Positions 8,467 to 16,382 of a stretch of DNA of 64,000 bases are shown one piece after another. Position 1 is the stretch's first letter. Every line of letters begins with the position of its first letter. The notes below the pieces were generated by a model. It was not told the DNA's origin and did not search any database. It saw only the letters and a program-made list of their open reading frames with translations. Origin of the DNA: Trueperaceae bacterium (GTDB lineage: Bacteria; Deinococcota; Deinococci; Deinococcales; Trueperaceae); contig DASVCN010000023.1 in assembly GCA_036381595.1 (NCBI GenBank), forward strand, positions 124,001-188,000, written 5' to 3'. Both the position numbers and the translations under genes were made by a program.

Positions 8467-9900
8467 CTAGCTCGTTACTTCGAGTTTCTCGTTCAGCAAC
8501 TGGCGGACCAACTCGGGTTTGGCCTTCCCGCGGCTCTCCTTCATCACTAACCCCAGTAGCGCGTTGACCGCCTTCGGGTTCTCACGAGCGCTCCGCACGA
8601 TCGTTTCGTTGGCGCCGAGTACCCGCTCCACCAGACGCGCCACCTCGTCTTCGTCGGCGATCTGACCCAAGCCTCGCTCGGCCACCAGCCTGCCGGGCTC
8701 GGCTCCCGCCATCACCTCGGGCAACAGATCCTTCGCGGTCTTGCCCGAGATCTCACCGCTTTCCACGAGCCGCACCAGGGCAACCAGCAGTTCGGGCGTG
8801 AGCGAACTCTGGGCCAATCGCTCACCACGCCCACGCAGATAGCCGGTGACGTCGCCGTTGAGCCAGTTTGCGACGGCCTGCGGTTCTCCGCCCGCCTCGA
8901 GCGCGGCGTCGTAGAAGCGGGCGAGTTCGACATCGAAGGCGATCAGGTTCGCGTCGAACGAGCGGACGCCCAGCGCCAGGTACCGTTCCCTCTTCGAGTC
9001 GGGCAGTTCAGGTGTGGCTCCACGTACGCGCTCCAGCCACTCGCTGGTGATGCTCACCGGCGGCAGGTCCGGGTCGGGGAGGTAGCGGTAGTCGGCACTC
9101 TCCTCCTTCTCGCGCATCACGTAGGTCTTCTGGCCCCCTTCGTTCCAACCGCGCGTCTGCTGGCTCACCTCGCGGCCATCCTCGAGCAGTTGCGACTGGC
9201 GCCTGATCTCGAACGTCAGGGCAGCCTGAACGCTCTTGAACGAGTTGAGGTTCTTCACCTCGACCTTCGTTCCCAGCGGGTCGCCGGGCCGCCTCAGTGA
9301 AACGTTGACGTCGGCCCGCATCTTCCCCTCTTCGGGCGACGCGTCCGACACCCCGAGCGACTGCGCGATCGCCCGCACCCGATTCAGGAACTCGCGGGCT
9401 TCTTCGGGCGTCCGGAGGTCGGGTTCGGTGACCATTTCGATCAGCGGCGCGCCGGCCCGGTTCAGGTCGACGAGGCTGTAGTCGGCGTAGGCGGGGTGGA
9501 CCGAACGGCCCGCGTCCTCCTCCAGATGACAGCGGGTGATGCCGATGCGGCGGCCGTCATCGAGATCGATGAAGCCGTGCTCCCCGATCGGCCGGTCGAA
9601 CTGACTGATCTGATAATTCTTGGGCGCGTCGGGGTAGAAGTAGTTCTTGCGGTGGAACTGGGTGCGCTCCGGTACCAGGCAGTTCAAGGCGAGGGCGAAC
9701 ATTATCGCCTTCTCGATCGCCTCCCCGTTGGCGACCGGGAGCGAGCCGGGGAGGCCGATGCACACCGGGCAGGTGTGCGTATTCGGCGGGTCGCCGAAGG
9801 TATCGGCGGAGCAGCCACAGAACATCTTGCTCCCCGTTTTCACCGCGAGGTGGACCTCGAGGCCGATCACCGCTTCGAACTCGACACTCACGAGGGACAC
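8467..9900 (-). CDS. gatB: Asp/Glu-tRNA amidotransferase subunit B
   Basis: A 477-residue subunit that binds Asp-tRNA(Asn) or Glu-tRNA(Gln) and activates the acyl group for transamidation by GatA. The N-terminus has the family signature IGLEVHLAVKTGSKMFC. It is followed by the conserved CPVCIGLPGSLPV, the FHRKNYFYPDAPKNYQISQ region and the tail domain KDLLPEVM. The length is normal. GTG 9900 is preferred over GTG 9891 because TAGACT ends 6 nt before it. GatA is encoded 15 kb away, and I see no gatC in the window. The downstream minus-strand neighbour is the repeat lipoprotein. Confidence 0.97.
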   Translation of the reverse strand: MSLVSVEFEAVIGLEVHLAVKTGSKMFCGCSADTFGDPPNTHTCPVCIGLPGSLPVANGEAIEKAIMFALALNCLVPERTQFHRKNYFYPDAPKNYQISQFDRPIGEHGFIDLDDGRRIGITRCHLEEDAGRSVHPAYADYSLVDLNRAGAPLIEMVTEPDLRTPEEAREFLNRVRAIAQSLGVSDASPEEGKMRADVNVSLRRPGDPLGTKVEVKNLNSFKSVQAALTFEIRRQSQLLEDGREVSQQTRGWNEGGQKTYVMREKEESADYRYLPDPDLPPVSITSEWLERVRGATPELPDSKRERYLALGVRSFDANLIAFDVELARFYDAALEAGGEPQAVANWLNGDVTGYLRGRGERLAQSSLTPELLVALVRLVESGEISGKTAKDLLPEVMAGAEPGRLVAERGLGQIADEDEVARLVERVLGANETIVRSARENPKAVNALLGLVMKESRGKAKPELVRQLLNEKLEVTS

Positions 9901-9906
9901 GCGGAG

Positions 9907-9912
9907 AGTCTA
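9907..9912 (-). promoter_or_regulatory. Leaderless -10 box for gatB
   Basis: TAGACT on the minus strand, 6 nt before GTG 9900. Confidence 0.6.
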
Positions 9913-10003
9913 CCAACGTCAGCCGAGAAGTACGGGCGCCTGCGAACCCGGCGGCGACGGCCGATTCTGGTGCTGGACAACTGGTTGGCCAAATGTGCTG
10001 CGC

Positions 10004-10009
10004 TAAGAT
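10004..10009 (+). promoter_or_regulatory. Leaderless -10 box for the BFN gene
   Basis: TAAGAT, 6 nt before ATG 10016. No Shine-Dalgarno sequence is present in the gap. Confidence 0.6.
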
Positions 10010-10015
10010 GAGTCC

Positions 10016-10444
10016 ATGGTCGAAGCCGTCCTCGAGGATATCGCCGTGGCCGGCGAGGGGAACCAGTTCCTGGTGCTTCTCCGGACGAAAGACGACGACG
10101 TGTTGCCGATAGTCATCGACGCGCTGCAGGCGATGTCGATCGCGGCGGGACGCTCGGAGGAGTCCGTTATCGGAAGGCCCCTCACCCACGACCTGATGCT
10201 CTCGGCCCTCAAGATGTTCGACGCTACCGTCGCACGCGTCGAGATCACCGACCTGGTCGAAGGCACCTACTACTCGATGCTGATCCTCGAGCGGCAGGGC
10301 GTGCACTTCGAGGTGGATGCGCGTCCCAGCGACGCTCTCGCGCTCGCCGTCAGGTCCAAGGCGCCCATTCTCATAGCCGAGCACGTGATCGAGCAGAACG
10401 CCCTCACCGATGACTATTCGGGTGGCGGGGGCTTCGAGGCCTGA
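10016..10444 (+). CDS. BFN-domain (bifunctional nuclease family) protein
   Basis: A 142-residue protein of the DUF151/BFN family. It has the characteristic pattern of conserved segments: LPIVIDALQAMSIA near residue 30, RPLTHDLM near 54, and the C-terminal FEVDARPSDALALAVRSKAPI. Plant and thermophile members have been described as nucleases, but the biochemical role in bacteria is unsettled. It lies divergent from gatB with a 115-bp gap that holds leaderless promoter boxes for both genes. It is followed by folE after 86 bp, which has its own promoter box. Confidence 0.9.
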   Translation: MVEAVLEDIAVAGEGNQFLVLLRTKDDDVLPIVIDALQAMSIAAGRSEESVIGRPLTHDLMLSALKMFDATVARVEITDLVEGTYYSMLILERQGVHFEVDARPSDALALAVRSKAPILIAEHVIEQNALTDDYSGGGGFEA

Positions 10445-10508
10445 ACCGATCGAACTGAGAGCGATACCACCACGTCGCCCGCGACATGAGCGGGCAGGCG
10501 ACGGTGAG

Positions 10509-10514
10509 TAGACT
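10509..10514 (+). promoter_or_regulatory. -10 box for folE
   Basis: TAGACT. Transcription would start near 10521, just at the AGGAG (10520-10524) that precedes ATG 10531, so the leader would be about 10 nt. Confidence 0.5.
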
Positions 10515-10530
10515 GACTCAGGAGACCACG

Positions 10531-11145
10531 ATGGCCGACACATTCGACGATCCATTCGCTGTGGACGGTGAGTCCACCGCCATCGCCACGCTGAACGAGG
10601 CCCAGCTCACGCCCCTCGTCCGTGATTTCATCGTCGCCCTAGGCGAAGACCCGGAACGGGAGGGCCTCCTGGCCACGCCCGAACGGGTCGATCGTTCCTG
10701 GCGCTTCCTCACCAGCGGCTACCATGTCGACGTCGCCGAAGTAGTCAACGGCGCCCTGTTCGAGGCCGAGGGTTCGGAGATGGTCGTGGTGAAGGGGATA
10801 GAGTTCTACTCGGTCTGCGAGCACCACATGCTGCCCTTCTTCGGCAAAGCCCACGTAGGCTACATCCCCAACGAGCGACTCCTGGGACTCAGTAAGTTCG
10901 CGCGAGTGGTCGACGTCTTCGCCCGGCGGATGCAGGTCCAGGAGCGGATGACGTCGCAGATCGCCGACGCCCTCGACGAACTCCTCCAGCCGCAAGGCCT
11001 GGCGGTGGTCACCGAGGCGAGCCACCTCTGCATGATGATGCGAGGTGTCGAGAAGCAGGGTTCGAGCACCCGCACCAGCGCCATGCGCGGAGTCTTCAAG
11101 AGCGACGCTCGCACCCGGCAGGAGTTCCTTGACTCTCTGAGCTGA
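10531..11145 (+). CDS. folE: GTP cyclohydrolase I
   Basis: A 204-residue enzyme converting GTP to 7,8-dihydroneopterin triphosphate, the first step of tetrahydrofolate (and queuosine precursor) synthesis. The zinc ligands are visible: Cys96 and His99 in CEHH, and Cys167 in SHLCMMMRG. The substrate-binding segments [10 protein letters not shown] and [14 protein letters not shown] are intact. ATG 10531 is chosen for AGGAG 6 nt upstream; an in-frame ATG at 10486 would add 15 residues lying across the promoter box. It is convergent with the ABC ATPase gene 19 bp downstream. A queuosine-salvage gene sits at 32-33 kb, but salvage does not need FolE. Confidence 0.97.
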   Translation: MADTFDDPFAVDGESTAIATLNEAQLTPLVRDFIVALGEDPEREGLLATPERVDRSWRFLTSGYHVDVAEVVNGALFEAEGSEMVVVKGIEFYSVCEHHMLPFFGKAHVGYIPNERLLGLSKFARVVDVFARRMQVQERMTSQIADALDELLQPQGLAVVTEASHLCMMMRGVEKQGSSTRTSAMRGVFKSDARTRQEFLDSLS

Positions 11146-11164
11146 GCGGCGTCCTGGCGCCGGT

Positions 11165-12298
11165 CTACTGCTTGACCGAGCCGGTGCTGGCCTCGAGCGG
11201 CACCGCCGGCCCGCGACTGCTCACCCGTACCGTCTCACCAGCCTGGACACGGCACTCCGGCCCCGTCTGCACCGTGATGAGCTCGTCGTGCCCCTCGACT
11301 TCCGTGGCCGTGCGGCAGAGGTAGGTGAGATCGTGCCCCTTGAACTCGCGGCTCAGGACGTCTACGAAGATGCCGCCGTCACCGCCGAAGGTGAGGTCCT
11401 CGGGACGCAACGAGAGCAGCAAGCGGCCCTCGGCCCTGCGGGTCAGGGGCAGGGGGCCGAAGATCGTTTCGGCCACCTCGCCGCAGCCGGTACCACGCAG
11501 CAGGTTGGTACGCCCCAAGAACTTGGCGACGAAAGCGGTGCGGGGTCGTTTGTAGACCTCTTCGGGAGTTCCCAGCTGCTCGAGCCAGCCGCTCCTCATC
11601 ACCGCCAGCCGATCGCCGAAGGTGAGCGCTTCCTCCTGGTCGTGAGTGACCATGATGGTCGTCGTCCGGGTCGTCTTGAGGATGCTGCGGACCTCTTCCC
11701 GGGTCGCCTCCCGGAGTGCCGCATCTAGGTTGCTGAACGGCTCGTCCAGCAAGATGACCTCGGGCCCCGGCGCCAACGCCCTCGCGAGTGCCACGCGTTG
11801 CTGCTGGCCACCCGACAGCTGGTGGGGGTATCGCTTGCTGAAGACCGTCAGCCCGACGAGACCGAGGACCTCTTCGGCGCGCTCCAGGCGTTCTCGCCTC
11901 GAGCGCGCCCGTACCCCGAACGCCACGTTCTGGAGCACGGTCAGGTGGGGGAAGAGGGCGTAGTCCTGGAACACGAACCCTATGGCACGGCGCTCGGGCG
12001 GCACCCAACTGTTCGGTCCGACGACCTCGCGACCACCCACGTGAACGGTACCGGAGTCGGGTACTTCGAAGCCGGCGATGAGCCGCAGGAGCGTGGTCTT
12101 GCCGCAGCCCGAAGGTCCCAGCAGGCAGAGGATCTCGCCCTCGTCGACGCTCAGGTCGAAGTCGGAGACGGCCGGTTGCTGCGGATCGGCGTAGCTCTTC
12201 ACGAGCCCGTCGACGCGAACTATCTCGAGCAGGCACGGGGCCGCGCTCGAGCCTCGTGCTGAAAGGTAGGCGCGCTTGTCGGTGGTGGTCGTGTTCAT
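11165..12298 (-). CDS. fbpC: Iron(III)-type ABC transporter ATP-binding subunit
   Basis: A 377-residue ATPase of the FbpC/PotA class that powers import by the neighbouring two-domain permease. It has Walker A GPSGCGKTT (61-69), the LSGGQQQRVALARAL signature, Walker B VILLDEPFSNLDA and the switch His in MVTHDQEEA, then a C-terminal TOBE-like regulatory region. The N-terminus is about 25 residues longer than the usual start at LLEIVRVDGLVKSY, so the true start might be internal. It is transcribed divergently from the permease across a 106-bp gap. Iron as substrate is inferred from the binding protein and the permease class, not from this subunit. Confidence 0.92.
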   Translation of the reverse strand: MNTTTTDKRAYLSARGSSAAPCLLEIVRVDGLVKSYADPQQPAVSDFDLSVDEGEILCLLGPSGCGKTTLLRLIAGFEVPDSGTVHVGGREVVGPNSWVPPERRAIGFVFQDYALFPHLTVLQNVAFGVRARSRRERLERAEEVLGLVGLTVFSKRYPHQLSGGQQQRVALARALAPGPEVILLDEPFSNLDAALREATREEVRSILKTTRTTTIMVTHDQEEALTFGDRLAVMRSGWLEQLGTPEEVYKRPRTAFVAKFLGRTNLLRGTGCGEVAETIFGPLPLTRRAEGRLLLSLRPEDLTFGGDGGIFVDVLSREFKGHDLTYLCRTATEVEGHDELITVQTGPECRVQAGETVRVSSRGPAVPLEASTGSVKQ

Positions 12299-12404
12299 CG
12301 CATCGGATGCCTTGGCAGAGGGGAGTTTCGGCTCCCTTGCCGGCAGGGTAACAGAATCCTTATCGATTTACTAGGTATTCCGACCGGCATCGGCGTATGC
12401 TTGT

Positions 12405-14093
12405 GTGCCGGTGCAGAGATCAGCATCCAGCGACGATAGGAGTTTCGGCAGAAGGAGGATCCGGCTGGGCGGCTGGAGCATAGCCGTCGTCGCGATCGCC
12501 CTCCTCGTCGCAGCGCCCATACTGGTTGTGCTGAGCAGCGTCTTCGCTCCGGCCGGCGACATCTGGAGGCACCTGGCCTCGACCCTGCTTCCGGAGTACG
12601 TGCGCAACTCGTTCCTGCTCATGCTGGGCGTGGGGACGGGCACGATGCTCATCGGCGTGAGCGGCGCCTGGCTCGTAACCATGTGCCGCTTCCCGGGCCG
12701 CGGACTCTTCGAGTGGGCTCTCCTGCTTCCGCTGGCCATCCCGGCCTACATCATGGCCTACGCCTATACCGATTTCCTACAGTACGCCGGTCCCCTGCAG
12801 AGCGGACTCAGGGCAGTTACCGGCTGGGGGATAGGCGACTACTGGTTTCCCGACATCCGCTCATTAGGCGGCGCCATCCTCCTCCTCACGCTCGCCCTCT
12901 ACCCCTACGTCTACCTGCTGGCACGGGCAGCCTTCCTCGAGCAGGCGGTCTCGATCCTCGAGGCCGGGCGTAGTCTCGGGCGCAGCCCCTGGCGGGCTTT
13001 CTTCGTGGTCTCGCTGCCGCTGGTGAGACCGGCCGTGGCGGCCGGCGTTGCCCTCGCACTGATGGAGACCTTAAGCGACTTCGGCACCGTCGAGTACTTC
13101 GGGATCGTCACCTTCACGACAGGGATCTACCGCACCTGGTTCGGGCTTGGCGCCCCGATCGCGGCGGCGCAGCTGGCGGCCTTCCTGCTGCTCTTCATCC
13201 TGGCGCTGCTCGTGCTCGAGCGCAGCCTGGGCAGGCGGAGGAGGTCACAGGGCGGCGCCAGCCGCTACCGAGCGCTGGGAACCTTCCCGCTCTCGGGGGC
13301 GAGGCGTCTCCTCGCCTTCGGAGCCTGCCTGCTGCCCATCCTCCTCGGCTTCCTGGGCCCCGCTGCGATCCTTCTCGAGATGACGCTCAGCGACACTTCG
13401 CGTTCTCTGGGTCCCGACCTCCTCGAGTATTCCCGCCACACCTTCGTCCTGGCGGCCATAAGTGCTGTCCTGGCTGTACTGGTCGCGCTCCTGCTCGCCT
13501 ACGGGAAGCGGGTGCGGCCCAACATTCTCACCCGCGCCGCCACTCGGATAGCCTCCATCGGCTACGCGGTACCCGGTTCGGTGATAGCCGTGGGCGTCCT
13601 CATGCACCTGGGCTGGATCGACAACCGGATCGACACCTGGACGAGGAGCAGCTTCGGGTTCTCCACTGGACTGCTGCTCAGTGGAACGATCGCCGGTCTG
13701 CTCTTCGCCTACCTGGTGCGGTTCCTCGCGATGTCGCTGGGTGCTGTCGAGTCGAGCCTGGCGAAGATCACGCCGAGCATGGATGAAGCCGCCCACAGTC
13801 TGGGTCACCGGTCGCTGTCGACGTTGCTGCGGGTGCACGTCCCGCTGATGCGCGGCAGCCTGCTCAGCGCCGCGCTCCTCGTGTTCGTGGAGGTGACCAA
13901 GGAATTGCCCGCGACGCTGATAGTGCGGCCGTTCAACTTCGACACTCTGGCCGTGCGGGCTTACCGGCTGGCTTCGGACGAGCGGCTCACCGAGGCCGCC
14001 GGCGGGGCGTTGATGATCGTCCTGGTGGGGATCGTTCCGGTCTTCCTGCTCAGCCGGGCCATCGCCCGATCCCGTGAACTGGGCGACGGCTGA
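12405..14093 (+). CDS. fbpB: Iron(III)-type ABC transporter permease, fused two-domain
   Basis: A 562-residue inner-membrane protein of about 12 segments, made of two homologous permease halves as in FbpB/SfuB. Each half carries an EAA loop that contacts the ATPase: EAGRSLGRSPWRAFFVVSLP (first) and DEAAHSLGHRSLSTLLRVHV (second). The start is uncertain. GTG 12405 and GTG 12411 both follow the TATGCT box at 12396-12401. The gene is convergent with the binding-protein gene, with a long hairpin between them. Together with the genes at 11.2 and 14.2 kb it forms a complete importer split into three transcription units. Confidence 0.92.
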   Translation: MPVQRSASSDDRSFGRRRIRLGGWSIAVVAIALLVAAPILVVLSSVFAPAGDIWRHLASTLLPEYVRNSFLLMLGVGTGTMLIGVSGAWLVTMCRFPGRGLFEWALLLPLAIPAYIMAYAYTDFLQYAGPLQSGLRAVTGWGIGDYWFPDIRSLGGAILLLTLALYPYVYLLARAAFLEQAVSILEAGRSLGRSPWRAFFVVSLPLVRPAVAAGVALALMETLSDFGTVEYFGIVTFTTGIYRTWFGLGAPIAAAQLAAFLLLFILALLVLERSLGRRRRSQGGASRYRALGTFPLSGARRLLAFGACLLPILLGFLGPAAILLEMTLSDTSRSLGPDLLEYSRHTFVLAAISAVLAVLVALLLAYGKRVRPNILTRAATRIASIGYAVPGSVIAVGVLMHLGWIDNRIDTWTRSSFGFSTGLLLSGTIAGLLFAYLVRFLAMSLGAVESSLAKITPSMDEAAHSLGHRSLSTLLRVHVPLMRGSLLSAALLVFVEVTKELPATLIVRPFNFDTLAVRAYRLASDERLTEAAGGALMIVLVGIVPVFLLSRAIARSRELGDG

Positions 14094-14129
14094 GCAGTGA
14101 GATGCCGCCCGGCATCGGTCCCCTGCAAC

Positions 14130-14166
14130 GTGTTCGGGCGCGCCCTGCGTGGGCGCGCCCGAACAC
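14130..14166. terminator. Perfect hairpin between convergent permease and binding-protein genes
   Basis: A 16-bp uninterrupted stem (14130-14145 with 14151-14166) with a 5-nt loop lies in the 91-bp gap between the two convergent stops. There is no T tract on either strand, so it is either a bidirectional terminator of the T-poor kind or an mRNA 3'-end stabiliser. Confidence 0.7.
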
Positions 14167-14184
14167 GCGTCGGTAGACGACCGG

Positions 14185-15264
14185 TCAGCGCCAGCCGGCC
14201 CGGTCCATCAGCATCACAGCTTCCGGGTTATTCTCCCCCAGCAGCGCGATGTTCACGTCATCGGCCACGAACTCGCCGAAGCTCTCCGCCACCTCCGATG
14301 CCGGGACGCCGTCGACGACCGGGAACTCGTTGTTGCCCTGAGCGAAGATCTCCTGTGCCTCGGGCGAGGTGAGGTACTCGATGAAGCGGACCGCGTTCTC
14401 GGGGTGTGGCGCGGTAGCGACGACCCCGGCGCCGCTGATGTTGACGTGAGCGCCGCGCCCCTCCTGGTTGGGGAAGAATAGCCCGACCTTCTCGGCGACC
14501 TCGCGATCGGCGGGGTCGTCCGATGCGATCAGCCTGGCGAGGTAGTAGTGGTTGACCACGGCCACGTCGCACTCGCCCGCCGCCACCGCCAGTATCTGGT
14601 CGGTGTCGCCACCCTGGGGCCGGCGCGCCATGTTGTCGACCAACCCTTCGGCCCACTCCTCGGTAGCTTCGGCTCCGTTGGCGGCGATGAGGGAGGCGAC
14701 CAGCGACTGGTTGTAGACGTTGCTGGACGAGCGGATGCAGATGCGGTCGTCCCAGCGTTCATCGGCGAGGTCCTCGTAGGTGGAGAGCTCGCTCGGGTCG
14801 ACGGCTTCTTCGTTATAGACGATCACGCGGACGCGCTGAGTGAGACCGAACCACTTGCCTTCGGGGTGACGCAGGTTCTCCGGGATGCGCTCCTCGAGAA
14901 CCTCTGAGTCTACCGAAGCCAAGATCCCGGCCTGCTCGGCCCGCCAGAGGCGTCCGGCGTCGACGGTGATGAACACGTCGGCCGGGCTGTTCCGTCCCTC
15001 ACTCTCGATCCTGGCGATAAGCTCGTCGGCATCCGCCTCGATGACGTTCACCTCGATACCGGTCTCGTCGGTGAACTCCTCGTAGAGCTCCTCGTCGGTC
15101 GGGTAGTGGCGGGAGGAGTAGACGTTGACGACGTCGGCCGAGGGATCGGCGACCGCGGTGTCGTGGGCCCGCTCCTCTTCGTGTTCGCCGGGTCCACTGG
15201 CGAGCGCGGCTGGTGTGAATAGCAGGCAGAGCAGGGCTAGAAGGCAGAGTCGTCGGATGTGCAT
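14185..15264 (-). CDS. fbpA: Iron(III) ABC transporter substrate-binding protein
   Basis: A 359-residue exported binding protein of the FutA/FbpA type. The signal peptide covers about residues 1-23 (ending PAALASG). A His/Glu-rich stretch (GEHEEERAHD) follows, then the family opening VVNVYSSRHYPTDEELYEEF. Later motifs NIYNQS-like VYNQSLVASLIAANG, VAVVNHYYLARL and GAHVNISGAGVV match the class, and the Tyr residues of NHYYL are the usual ferric ligands. ATG 15264 is supported by AGGGG upstream; the frame stays open much further 5' but runs across the promoter and the next gene. It has its own strong promoter. Confidence 0.95.
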   Translation of the reverse strand: MHIRRLCLLALLCLLFTPAALASGPGEHEEERAHDTAVADPSADVVNVYSSRHYPTDEELYEEFTDETGIEVNVIEADADELIARIESEGRNSPADVFITVDAGRLWRAEQAGILASVDSEVLEERIPENLRHPEGKWFGLTQRVRVIVYNEEAVDPSELSTYEDLADERWDDRICIRSSSNVYNQSLVASLIAANGAEATEEWAEGLVDNMARRPQGGDTDQILAVAAGECDVAVVNHYYLARLIASDDPADREVAEKVGLFFPNQEGRGAHVNISGAGVVATAPHPENAVRFIEYLTSPEAQEIFAQGNNEFPVVDGVPASEVAESFGEFVADDVNIALLGENNPEAVMLMDRAGWR

Positions 15265-15354
15265 CGTTAGGTCCCCTTCCGTTCCGGTTGCGTGTTTTCG
15301 GCGAGAGCGCCGACCTGGAGTAAACCTGAGTGGTGGTGTCAGGATTCCCACGGC

Positions 15355-15384
15355 ATAATGGCAGAGGCTAATCCCGAGTGTCAA
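15355..15384 (-). promoter_or_regulatory. Sigma70-type promoter of the iron-binding-protein gene
   Basis: On the minus strand, TTGACA (15384-15379), an 18-nt spacer and CATTAT (15360-15355). The predicted start near 15348 gives a leader of about 85 nt. I saw no convincing Fur- or DtxR-type operator. Confidence 0.65.
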
Positions 15385-15407
15385 GGTCGGATTTTGGAGA
15401 TGTTGGC

Positions 15408-16256
15408 CTAGCCGCCCTGCTCCGCGGGAGCCTGGTCGAGCGTCCCCTCGGCCCTCTCCGCAACCATCCCGGCGGTCAGGTGCTGCTCGATCCAACGGGC
15501 GACACCGCCTTCCTCCGGCGAGGCGACCCGCTCGTCGGCGGCGGCCACCACGTCGGGATGAGCGTAGGAGCCTACTGCCACGCCGGTCCCGGCCCACCCC
15601 ACCATCGTCACGTCGTTCAGCCCGTCGCCGAAGGCCACCGTCGCTTCGCGAGGCACCTCGAGAAGGTCGGCGATCAGTTCGAGCGCGCCGCCCTTGTCGG
15701 CGTTGGCGCCGGTCACCTCCAGGTAGCCGTCGCCCCACAGGTAGGTGACCAGGCCCGGCAGGCGCCGCCGGATCTCCTGCTCGATCGTCTTCGTGCGTTC
15801 GTCGGCGGCGAAGATCACCTTGTCGGCATCGAGCCTGGCGCTCGCGTCGAACCGCTTCACCAGACGGTTGCGGCTATGCGCCCACGACCAGCGGTCGTCG
15901 TCCGGATCGCGGACGTAGAGCATGTCGTCCACCACGCAGGAGAAGTCGAGGTCGGTGACCTCCAGGTAGGGGGCGAGCACCTGGGCGACGACGGCCGCCT
16001 CGAGGCGGGTATGCCGGATCAGCTCGCCGCCGAAGCCGTAGACCACCGCGCCATGGTTCACGCTGTGCGGCCCGTCGATCTCGAGTTGTTCCAGGTAGGG
16101 CAGTGCCGCCGCTCGTGGCCGGCCGGTGAGGACGGTGACCAGGTGGCCGCAACGGCGGGCCTCGCGGATCGCCTCTTCGATCCTCGCAGGGAGCCGGTAA
16201 TCGTCTGTCAGCAGGGTTCTGTCGAGGTCGAAGGCGAGGAGCCGGGGCGAGTCCAT
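15408..16256 (-). CDS. Cof-type HAD-family phosphatase
   Basis: A 282-residue HAD hydrolase of the Cof/IIB cap class that removes phosphate from small metabolites. Motif I is FDLDRTLL (nucleophile Asp then Asp), motif II the Thr in VTVLTGRP, motif III the Lys in the GANADKGGAL segment, and motif IV AFGDGLNDVTM. The cap lies between motifs II and III. ATG 16256 is chosen, with TAAGCT ending 8 nt before it; a TTG at 16265 is the alternative. It ends about 140 bp from the start of the iron-binding-protein gene but is probably separately transcribed. The substrate cannot be read from the sequence. Confidence 0.9.
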   Translation of the reverse strand: MDSPRLLAFDLDRTLLTDDYRLPARIEEAIREARRCGHLVTVLTGRPRAAALPYLEQLEIDGPHSVNHGAVVYGFGGELIRHTRLEAAVVAQVLAPYLEVTDLDFSCVVDDMLYVRDPDDDRWSWAHSRNRLVKRFDASARLDADKVIFAADERTKTIEQEIRRRLPGLVTYLWGDGYLEVTGANADKGGALELIADLLEVPREATVAFGDGLNDVTMVGWAGTGVAVGSYAHPDVVAAADERVASPEEGGVARWIEQHLTAGMVAERAEGTLDQAPAEQGG

Positions 16257-16264
16257 ATCCTCCA

Positions 16265-16270
16265 AGCTTA
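16265..16270 (-). promoter_or_regulatory. Leaderless -10 box for the HAD phosphatase gene
   Basis: TAAGCT on the minus strand, 8 nt before ATG 16256. Confidence 0.5.
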
Positions 16271-16382
16271 GCCCGCTCTCCCCCTGCTCTCACGTCGCCT
16301 GCGGCCCCCGCCCGGGTGCGCTGAGCCGGCGAACCCGTGCGCGGAGCCGGCGAACGACGACGACCGAGCGGCTGCCTGGAAG

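Noticed and set aside
12299-12404. Possible Fur/DtxR operator in the divergent iron-importer gap and at 15265-15407
   Set aside because: I found no inverted repeat close to a known Fur, DtxR/IdeR or Mnt consensus.
15265-15738. N-terminal extension of the iron-binding protein by about 158 residues
   Set aside because: It is Arg-rich antisense of the HAD gene, precedes the signal peptide and crosses a perfect TTGACA promoter.
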